DNA of 43,405 nt, taken from positions 1 through 43,405 of the IMG/VR virus record IMGVR_UViG_3300033141_001123; one strand, given 5' to 3'. Below, piece by piece: positions 36,964-43,405 of this stretch. This DNA is from a virus. The position numbers were made by a program, and so were the translations under genes. The notes under the pieces were generated by a model. That model did not search any database. It saw only the letters and a program-made list of their open reading frames with translations, and was not told the origin of the DNA. Positions within the stretch are counted from its first letter, which is position 1; the number at the start of each line of letters is the position of its first letter.

Positions 36964-39399
36964 ATGCTCGATGCCATATTCAGCGACCTTGAGGAAAATG
37001 AGCGTGTAACTATTTATGTAAGGGATTTACATGGTACTCTATTGGAAACGCTACAAATGTCTTCCGCGAAAGAGATAAGGATAGTATCCAACAAAGAGTA
37101 CAGCTTTGACCTGGAAATAAAAACAGACAACCCGTTAAATATAAGTGCATTACAGGTTGAGATTCCATATGACAATGTACATGAGAAGTCGGAAGCAATA
37201 AGAGTCCTGCATGAAATCGTTATTCCGCCAACGTTTGTGGTTGACGCCGTATACTCAATACAAACGTATTGGCTGCTTACTAAGCGCATCAACAGCGATG
37301 CGGCGAACAGTCTCACCGAACTTATTCGCGTTGAATTGAACGCACCAATTCTAAAAACAAGGAACATAGTACCAGGCAGTCAAGTCGCTGGCGCACTAGA
37401 AAGAAAACAATCCACTCTAATTAGAAATAGTGTTGGACTAAGATTCAGTTCTGAAGATTTGCGACTACTGCTTCAATTAACAAAAGCAAATAAGCACGCA
37501 ATCAACACAGTAGCAAGCGGCGAAGAAGCTGGATGGAGTGTCTCACTGGAGCTACGCGATTTTGGTATATCCAGAGAGGGTATTAAGACACTATTTGCTG
37601 AAAAACCTGTCGGTGGTCGAAGCACGAAGCACTTGCTCAGCAGGAAAGCAAATGACTCCATTAAATTAACGCGCATCTTCTTTGAGCGAGATGACTGTTA
37701 CTTTGTTAACAAGCGCGGAAGTAGTGAAATAGTATCTACTTTCGTATTTGAACCGTTGCTGCTACTAGAGGGAGAGCAAGAGGACACGTTTATAGGCAAC
37801 ATCAGATCACAGGGCACTGTGTGGGAGAATGTTCGTTTGCCTAAAAGCGCATTCAGCAGCGGGAACACTTTGTTGAAACAACTTGGCCGTGCATCCTGGG
37901 CCTGGCTAGGTACAGACAAAGAGGTTCGCTACCTACTCCCACATATTACAGCTCAATGGGAGATGTTAGGCGGAGAGAAGTCGCTCGCTACCAGTGTTAT
38001 CGGAAGGCATGGAAACTTTTGGGTAACGCCAGATGCTGTGCTAGACCAAGATGGTATTTTAGACTTGTATAACTCTAGCATACTCTACGTTGACTCTGGC
38101 AGAACAGCACCCAATGTTACATTTGCATACATTCCAGACGATGATGAACTTGTTAGACTGCTTAAACCACTAGCTGCAAATATACAAAACTTAAACGTGG
38201 AGTTCGTCTTGTGGCCTATGCTTGGCTGGTTTATGGCTACACCATTTAAACCTCTTCTTAGGTCTTTGCGTATACCATTTCCACACTTAGCCATTTATGG
38301 TAGCACTGGCGCAGGTAAAACATCAACCATAGAATCCATTTTTATGCCACTAATTGGCTACAAGGAACCAGCGCACTCACACGATTGTGATACCACATCA
38401 TATGCACTAATGGCATTGATGTCGTCAACTAACGCCGTACCGATTTCATTGGCCGAGTTCCGCCAGAGTCTACTTGGTGTACATGCTTTCAAAGCCCTGC
38501 GTAGAATGCTACTATTAGCATATGACTCCGCTGAAGACACACGTGGCACAGCAGACCAGTACACAATTGAGTACAAATACACCGCACCTATCGTGCTTAG
38601 CGGTGAGGACATAGTATCAGACAAAGCGATAAGACGCCGAACGATTATTATTAGTATGAACCCTCTCTCTGTGAGAGAGGCAAAGCACCAAGAAGCATTT
38701 GCAGCACTTACAAGATTGCCACTCAATCTTTTCGCTTCCAGGTACATTCAGTATACCCTCGAACAGAGACTTACCACTGTTAAAAAGATGTTAAACGCTT
38801 GTTATGACGAGATTGGCACTGCGCTACCCAACATTAGCGATAATAGAGTTAAAAGGAATTATGCTATTGTGCTGTTAGGTACCAAGTTCTTTCAAAGATT
38901 TCTTGCTAGACACAACATACCTATAGATGTTCCAGGTGCAAATTTCCTTGATCCCGCATTCTCAGAAATACAAAATGTAGCATTGCAACGTGGCTATCTT
39001 ATGATTGACGAGTTCATCGTTGATTTGATAAATGTAGTAACCAACGCCACTGACGAGTTTCCTTACAGAATAGATAATGACGGTAGAGTTTTGTGGTTTC
39101 AGTTGCGAAAGGCTTATGATTGGTGGCGAAAGTTTAGGCTCCAACGTAGGCTAGAAGTTTTCAGTTATCGAGCAATATCAGCAGAGCTGCGTGAGCTTAG
39201 GCGGGAAGCGACAAATCCGAACAGCTATATTATGTCCCCAAGAAACATGAGCATTGAGGGCACAACGTATCGAGCCTATGGCATCGATGTGCAAAAGTGC
39301 TTTGAAATAGGTTTCGATGTACCCGACTCTCTGAATGTTAGGGAAATAGTATTCAAACTAAGGAGTGAAAAGAGACAATCGGGATTGGAGGGAAAGTGA
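36964..39399 (+). CDS. Replicative helicase (DUF927/superfamily 3-like ATPase)
   Basis: This 811-residue protein has an ATPase core in its middle: YGSTGAGKTST as Walker A (445-455), AVPISLAEFRQS as Walker B-like (491-502), APIVLSGEDIVSDKAIRRRT as sensor and arginine finger (541-560). This arrangement matches DUF927-like and superfamily 3 phage helicases. The first 400 residues include beta-rich segments and unassigned regions; the C-terminus (YDWWRKFRLQRRLEVFSYRA) is basic and may bind DNA. No primase motif was seen. It lies upstream of the polymerase. Confidence 0.7.
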   Translation: MLDAIFSDLEENERVTIYVRDLHGTLLETLQMSSAKEIRIVSNKEYSFDLEIKTDNPLNISALQVEIPYDNVHEKSEAIRVLHEIVIPPTFVVDAVYSIQTYWLLTKRINSDAANSLTELIRVELNAPILKTRNIVPGSQVAGALERKQSTLIRNSVGLRFSSEDLRLLLQLTKANKHAINTVASGEEAGWSVSLELRDFGISREGIKTLFAEKPVGGRSTKHLLSRKANDSIKLTRIFFERDDCYFVNKRGSSEIVSTFVFEPLLLLEGEQEDTFIGNIRSQGTVWENVRLPKSAFSSGNTLLKQLGRASWAWLGTDKEVRYLLPHITAQWEMLGGEKSLATSVIGRHGNFWVTPDAVLDQDGILDLYNSSILYVDSGRTAPNVTFAYIPDDDELVRLLKPLAANIQNLNVEFVLWPMLGWFMATPFKPLLRSLRIPFPHLAIYGSTGAGKTSTIESIFMPLIGYKEPAHSHDCDTTSYALMALMSSTNAVPISLAEFRQSLLGVHAFKALRRMLLLAYDSAEDTRGTADQYTIEYKYTAPIVLSGEDIVSDKAIRRRTIIISMNPLSVREAKHQEAFAALTRLPLNLFASRYIQYTLEQRLTTVKKMLNACYDEIGTALPNISDNRVKRNYAIVLLGTKFFQRFLARHNIPIDVPGANFLDPAFSEIQNVALQRGYLMIDEFIVDLINVVTNATDEFPYRIDNDGRVLWFQLRKAYDWWRKFRLQRRLEVFSYRAISAELRELRREATNPNSYIMSPRNMSIEGTTYRAYGIDVQKCFEIGFDVPDSLNVREIVFKLRSEKRQSGLEGK

Positions 39400-39401
39400 C
39401 A

Positions 39402-39467
39402 GTGAATCTACATAAACCACAAATCAGGCTCCAGGGCACTCCTGGGTCTAAAGGAAAAGGAAAATGA
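39402..39467 (+). CDS. 21-residue micropeptide
   Basis: GTG-started frame encoding (M)NLHKPQIRLQGTPGSKGKGK. GGAGGG lies about ten bases upstream, and the stop overlaps the next start (ATGA). It is very basic. Its short size keeps confidence low. Confidence 0.35.
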   Translation: MNLHKPQIRLQGTPGSKGKGK

Positions 39468-39688
39468 ATAAGCCACCCCCGACTTTTAGCTTTCGTCACC
39501 ATCACACGCCTGGCGTCTACCTCTACGGCATTCAGCTTCTCCACAGACCAGTTCGTGGTGGACGTAGACTTATCGTTCTCGCCCTAGATTTCGCGGAACA
39601 CTGTTGGGAGATCACCTTTCGGGGAAAGGACACGGCCCCATGCCTGACAAAAGCTGGAAAGCATTCAAGCGCAGAGGGGACAACATGA
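39464..39688 (+). CDS. Small hypothetical protein
   Basis: This 74-residue basic protein starts MNKPPPTFSFRHHHTPG. The region has a higher GC content than flanking genes. Both ends overlap neighbours by ATGA, and GGAAAAGGAAA precedes the start. No family recognised. Confidence 0.45.
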   Translation: MNKPPPTFSFRHHHTPGVYLYGIQLLHRPVRGGRRLIVLALDFAEHCWEITFRGKDTAPCLTKAGKHSSAEGTT

Positions 39689-39933
39689 CCGAAACACGCG
39701 CTGAGAAGGCGCAACGACTGGTGAACGAGGGATGTGTGCGCATCTGGGAAAGGACCGAGTACGTGATACGCGCCTATGTCAAGGATAATAGTTGGCATCT
39801 TACCATTCTTTACCCCCAGCATCACTATTTCTGCGAATGCTCTATAGGTAAAGCCCACTTGGATTCTACTGACCTTTGCGCTCACGCACTCGCGGTCAAA
39901 CTGGCCGTGGAAAGGAGAAACGAATCATGCTAG
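39685..39933 (+). CDS. SWIM zinc-finger protein
   Basis: This 82-residue protein has the SWIM motif C-x-C...C-x-H: CECSIGKAHLDSTDLCAHALAV (60-78 region). SWIM domains bind DNA or protein in recombination and transposition factors. I chose the ATG at 39685, which overlaps the previous stop (ATGA); an earlier start is not supported. It may assist the nearby recombination or replication proteins. Confidence 0.65.
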   Translation: MTETRAEKAQRLVNEGCVRIWERTEYVIRAYVKDNSWHLTILYPQHHYFCECSIGKAHLDSTDLCAHALAVKLAVERRNESC

Positions 39934-40010
39934 AGGAAATCAGAAATTTGCTTGACGACCTCAGTGTAAGCCTAGATACGCTCTGGCACGAAAGGAAAAA
40001 GAAAGAATGA
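39927..40010 (+). CDS. 27-residue helical micropeptide
   Basis: The frame encodes MLEEIRNLLDDLSVSL then a basic tail (WHERKKKE). AAAGGAG lies nine bases before the ATG, and the stop overlaps the start of the methyltransferase gene (ATGA). It is an amphipathic helix with good support for translation. Confidence 0.45.
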   Translation: MLEEIRNLLDDLSVSLDTLWHERKKKE

Positions 40011-40600
40011 GCAGGAAAAATTGGACTGGCAACAGGCGTAGCACATTCGTAACACTAGGGGCAAGCAGTCATACAGAGGAAGAGCGTGAGGTGAATGATT
40101 ATTATGCTACTGAACCAAAAGCAGCCAAACTGCTTATGGAACTTGAACCGCTTTGCCAAGACATTTGGGAATGTGCGTGCGGTGAAGGACATCTGTCCAA
40201 AGTGTTTGAGGAGGCGGGTTACATTGTCAAAAGCACTGACCTCATTGACAGAGGATTCGGTGTTGGTGGTGTGAACTTTCTTAGCGAAAACATACAGCAT
40301 TGGCGCGGCGACATAATCACAAATCCACCATACAGATACGCGCAGGAATTTGTCGAGAAGGCACTAAGTATCGTTGACAGGGGAATGAAGGTTATCTTTT
40401 TCCTAAAGTTAACATTCCTGGAGGGTAAGCGCAGGAAAAAACTGTTCTCGAAATATCCACCAAAGATTATCTATGTTTCAAGCTCTCGGTTACGGTGTGG
40501 TAAAAATGGCGTGTTCAAGGGTAGCAGTGCAGCAGCCTATGCTTGGTTCGTCTGGGTGAAAGGTTTCAAAGGTGCGCCAATCATAAGGTGGTTTAACTGA
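40007..40600 (+). CDS. N6-adenine DNA methyltransferase-like protein
   Basis: This 197-residue protein has WECACGEGHLS (54-64) as SAM-binding motif I, STDLIDRGFG as motif II and ITNPPYRYA (104-112) with the NPPY catalytic motif IV. These are the order and motifs of small phage adenine methyltransferases. The target site cannot be read. It overlaps the upstream micropeptide and abuts the polymerase gene. Confidence 0.75.
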   Translation: MSRKNWTGNRRSTFVTLGASSHTEEEREVNDYYATEPKAAKLLMELEPLCQDIWECACGEGHLSKVFEEAGYIVKSTDLIDRGFGVGGVNFLSENIQHWRGDIITNPPYRYAQEFVEKALSIVDRGMKVIFFLKLTFLEGKRRKKLFSKYPPKIIYVSSSRLRCGKNGVFKGSSAAAYAWFVWVKGFKGAPIIRWFN

Positions 40601-43035
40601 TGGACGCAGAGTTAGCCCCATCTAATTCTAAATCCGTCAACAGAACATCTACACATCCTGACTGTGAGCACTGCTCTCTCCAACATAGAAAAGCAAGGCA
40701 CTACGTGCCATCTTTTGGCCCCAAACGTTGTCGCGTTGCTTTTGTTGGCGAGGCACCAGGTGCAATAGAGGTAATCAAACGAAGACCATTCGTTGGTAGA
40801 AGCGGTGAATGTTTGCGTCTGACACTAAGAGCGTTAGGGTATGATGATGAAACATTCTTTTATTGTAACATATGCAAGTGTAGACCAAGGGGTAATAAAA
40901 AACCTTCTATAAAGGATGCACGCGCATGTGGCGTCACATTGGAACAGGAACTTATTGATCGTGGAATAGAGATCATCATAACGCTGGGTAACGTTCCGCT
41001 CAAATTCTTTTTTCCAAAGGCTAAGGGAATCACAAAAGAGCGCGGCATTGTCAGGACATATAAGTGCTGGACTCTTATGCCAACATTTCACCCCGCGTAT
41101 GTGTTACCTAGCCGTCGATACGACAAGTGGCCGGACTTCACTGCTGACATCGAGACGGTTCTCGAACCTAAACCGACAGCACAGCCAAACGAACAATTTT
41201 CAGTGTCATTTATCACCAATCCAATCAAAGCCGCTAAGTTCTTTAAAGGACTTAGACGACATGAGTTCGTATACTTTGATATTGAAACCACTGGATTGAA
41301 GGTATACGATGTCGACATTCTATGTATTTCGTTCTCCACGGACTCACACAGCGCAGTAGTTGTTGACAATTCAGCATTGAACAGTGAATCTATCAAACAG
41401 TTACGCATAACAGCAAACTACGACAAATTAAAGTGGGGAGGACACAACACGCAGTTTGACGTAACACGATGTTATACACAGCTTGGTGTCCGTCCCAAGA
41501 TTTCAGAGGACACTATGCTGTTGAGTTATGCGTTAGACGAGCGTGGCGACATTCACGGGCTAAAGTCACTGGTTCAACGTCTACTACAGTATCCTGACTG
41601 GGAAATTGATGTTACCAAGTTCGTGAAAGACCCAGATAGTAGAGAGTATGGTAGTGTCCCAAAGAGACTACTGTGGCAGTACAATGCGCTCGATACAATT
41701 TATGGATTTGCATTGTGGGAGCACTTGCGTCCACAAGTACGTGCAGAGAGCGACCTAGAAAGATTGTACAATACGCTACTGATACCATCAGCAAATGCAA
41801 TTGTGGATTTAACGGTTGATGGCGTCAACATAGACGAAGAAGCTCGCAGCACGCTATACAATAAATTGATGCGCGACAATTACTACATAACACTCATCAT
41901 GCGCGACATGACAGGTAGACCAGAATACAATCCCCGTTCGTATAAACAAACGCAAGAGATACTATACGAGTTCTACAAAGCGCCTACCTTTAGGCATAGC
42001 AAGCCAGTACCAAAAGAAGATGTAACGGCTATGGCTCCAAATGTTGCCGACGACACTACAGCGAAGATTCAGCTTCAGCGTCTAGCCTACTGGGATTATG
42101 CCTGCAAAGAGTTCGCTGCGTGGTTACTTCGCTACCGAGAGAATCAACAACTTGCAAGAACTTACCTGAAAAATTACACGCCCGAATCTGATGGTCGAAT
42201 CCACCCTGGCTATTTAATTCATGGTACTGTAACTGGTAGATGGTCTAGTAGCAGACCGAATGTCTTCAATATGAGAAGGGGAGGCCCACTAAGAGGATTA
42301 ATTATACCAACAAAAGAGCACATACTTGTATCCATCGACTACAGTGGAGCAGAATTACGCACGGGTGCTGCACTAGCAAACTCCAAGGTTTTAGCAGATG
42401 CCTTCAGTGCTGGCGATGATGTGCACGCGCTCATCGGCCAAGTGATTTTTGGGGATAACTATGATAATGCAACACATAGAGTGTTTGCCAAGTCTGTGAA
42501 CTTTGGTACGTTCTATGGTGCAGGCCCATACAAATTAGCCGAGACACTTGGTATTTCAATTGAGCAAGCACGTGACGTTCAACAACGAGTGAAAGACAAT
42601 TTAGGGGTTGGGGAGTGGATTGAACGTGAGCAAGAGTTTGCGCGCTCCCACGGTTATGTTACAACACCAACTGGTAGACGTAGACGATTTCCATACATTG
42701 ACTATGACAACATAGATGAGATTTTGCGTCAATCTGTGAACATGCCAGTACAGGGCTCCAGTTCAGATTTAACAACATACAGCTTAATTGAAATCAACAA
42801 GTGGATTCACGACTATGACAGTTGGATTTATTTTCCGACTTATGACAGTTTGCTACTGAATGTCAAGATTGAACATTTGAACGAAGTCATCCGACGTGCT
42901 ACACGAACAATGCTAGACGCACCAAAGCACATACTAAAAACTAACATCCCATTTGAAGTTGATGTGGAAGTTGGAATGAACTATTCTAAGAGTGAAATGA
43001 AGGAGTATGACGATGAGTACAACGTACACGTGTAG
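40600..43035 (+). CDS. Uracil-DNA glycosylase / family A DNA polymerase fusion
   Basis: This 811-residue protein begins with a family 4 uracil-DNA glycosylase: Cys22, Cys25, Cys94 and Cys110 fit its 4Fe-4S ligands, with GEAPG (50-54), PFVGRSG (63-69) and HPAYV (164-168). A 3'-5' exonuclease follows: FDIETT (226-231), NTQFD (283-287) and YNALD (361-365). The polymerase has motif A DYSGAELR (580-587), motif B with Arg627, Lys631, Phe635 and Tyr639, and motif C YDS (748-750) instead of the common HDE. It copies the phage genome; similar N-terminal glycosylase-like parts are known from SPO1-type phages. Confidence 0.85.
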   Translation: MDAELAPSNSKSVNRTSTHPDCEHCSLQHRKARHYVPSFGPKRCRVAFVGEAPGAIEVIKRRPFVGRSGECLRLTLRALGYDDETFFYCNICKCRPRGNKKPSIKDARACGVTLEQELIDRGIEIIITLGNVPLKFFFPKAKGITKERGIVRTYKCWTLMPTFHPAYVLPSRRYDKWPDFTADIETVLEPKPTAQPNEQFSVSFITNPIKAAKFFKGLRRHEFVYFDIETTGLKVYDVDILCISFSTDSHSAVVVDNSALNSESIKQLRITANYDKLKWGGHNTQFDVTRCYTQLGVRPKISEDTMLLSYALDERGDIHGLKSLVQRLLQYPDWEIDVTKFVKDPDSREYGSVPKRLLWQYNALDTIYGFALWEHLRPQVRAESDLERLYNTLLIPSANAIVDLTVDGVNIDEEARSTLYNKLMRDNYYITLIMRDMTGRPEYNPRSYKQTQEILYEFYKAPTFRHSKPVPKEDVTAMAPNVADDTTAKIQLQRLAYWDYACKEFAAWLLRYRENQQLARTYLKNYTPESDGRIHPGYLIHGTVTGRWSSSRPNVFNMRRGGPLRGLIIPTKEHILVSIDYSGAELRTGAALANSKVLADAFSAGDDVHALIGQVIFGDNYDNATHRVFAKSVNFGTFYGAGPYKLAETLGISIEQARDVQQRVKDNLGVGEWIEREQEFARSHGYVTTPTGRRRRFPYIDYDNIDEILRQSVNMPVQGSSSDLTTYSLIEINKWIHDYDSWIYFPTYDSLLLNVKIEHLNEVIRRATRTMLDAPKHILKTNIPFEVDVEVGMNYSKSEMKEYDDEYNVHV

Positions 43036-43405
43036 ATTGTATATTGGCGATGGTATTATGACAGAGGAGGAATTTGCAAAGTACAAAGAGATATTCAATC
43101 CTGACGCAGAACTCAGAGAGTTGCGAGAGAATGAGAAACCACGTACTGACGGTAAAGTAAATATAGCCTATGGATCACGAACATTCGCCGCCGATCCAGC
43201 ACATTTTAAGCAGGTGTTCCCTAATATTGATATAACTATTGGTAGTGAAATACCGGCCAATCATGCGTATGAGATCAGCAAGTCACTCTCTAACATAGAG
43301 AATACCCTAGACGCATTTCGTGATGCTGTAGACAAAATGCTAAGTAATAAGGGATCACCAGGCATACCAAATAAATCCAAGTATCAGAACCTTACCGTGG
43401 CTAAA
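43013..43405 (+). CDS. Hypothetical protein, C-terminus cut by window edge
   Basis: An ATG at 43013 with AAGGAG eight bases upstream opens a frame that runs to the end of the window without a stop, giving 131 residues starting MSTTYTCRLYIGDGIM. It overlaps the polymerase end by 23 bases. The visible part is acidic and helical (MTEEEFAKYKEIFNPDAELRELREN). No family recognised; it probably continues the replication module. Confidence 0.6.
   Translation, partial: MSTTYTCRLYIGDGIMTEEEFAKYKEIFNPDAELRELRENEKPRTDGKVNIAYGSRTFAADPAHFKQVFPNIDITIGSEIPANHAYEISKSLSNIENTLDAFRDAVDKMLSNKGSPGIPNKSKYQNLTVAK

Overview
The window is part of a tailed double-stranded DNA bacteriophage genome (Caudoviricetes). It carries a large terminase, portal, capsid protease, HK97-fold major capsid protein of the T4 gp23 type, head-tail connectors and a tail-tube-like protein, together with a family A DNA polymerase, a replicative helicase, a Sak4-like ATPase and a lysis cassette. 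No bacterial housekeeping gene, tRNA, rRNA, integrase, CRISPR array or insertion sequence was seen. Strong Shine-Dalgarno sites, sigma-70-like promoters and a peptidoglycan-degrading enzyme point to a bacterial host, which I cannot name. Both ends cut through genes.

Layout. Two opposed transcription units diverge from a control region at 20160-20622. Everything left of it (1-20159) is on the minus strand: the late/morphogenesis operon. In transcription order it holds a small-terminase-like gene, the large terminase, a metallophosphoesterase, two small genes, eight sugar-modifying genes (15297-16082 down to 9321-10046), portal, a small membrane protein, protease-scaffold, major capsid protein, two more glycosyltransferases, head-tail connectors and the start of the tail genes. 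The ten sugar genes (eight glycosyltransferases, a reversibly-glycosylated-polypeptide family protein and a nucleotide-sugar epimerase) lie between structural genes and are coupled by ATGA/GTGA overlaps. They look like a virion-decorating glycan pathway.

Everything right of 20600 is on the plus strand. 20623-27564 holds many small, mostly unrecognised early genes, several with zinc-ribbon cysteines, separated by terminators and by two noncoding stretches (22693-23570 and 27565-27969) rich in inverted repeats. 27970-30547 holds a putative DNA-binding regulator, a DUF4406-like protein, zinc-ribbon proteins and a DNA methyltransferase. 30548-33777 is a lysis region: RlpA-like protein, tiny lipoprotein, small membrane proteins and a two-domain glycosidase/amidase endolysin. 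33764-43405 is the recombination/replication module: winged-helix regulator, Cas4/RecB-type nuclease, Sak4-like ATPase, DUF669-like ssDNA-binding protein, helicase, a SWIM zinc-finger protein, an adenine methyltransferase and a uracil-DNA-glycosylase/DNA polymerase fusion.

Many genes are too short for an ordinary ORF cut-off but have a ribosome site and start/stop overlaps with their neighbours. They include three hydrophobic micropeptides in the late operon. Two GC-rich three-way-junction RNA folds, a pair of related leader elements exactly 5000 bases apart, and an AT-rich inverted-repeat region are the main noncoding signals. Functional calls come from motif reading alone; no database search was run.
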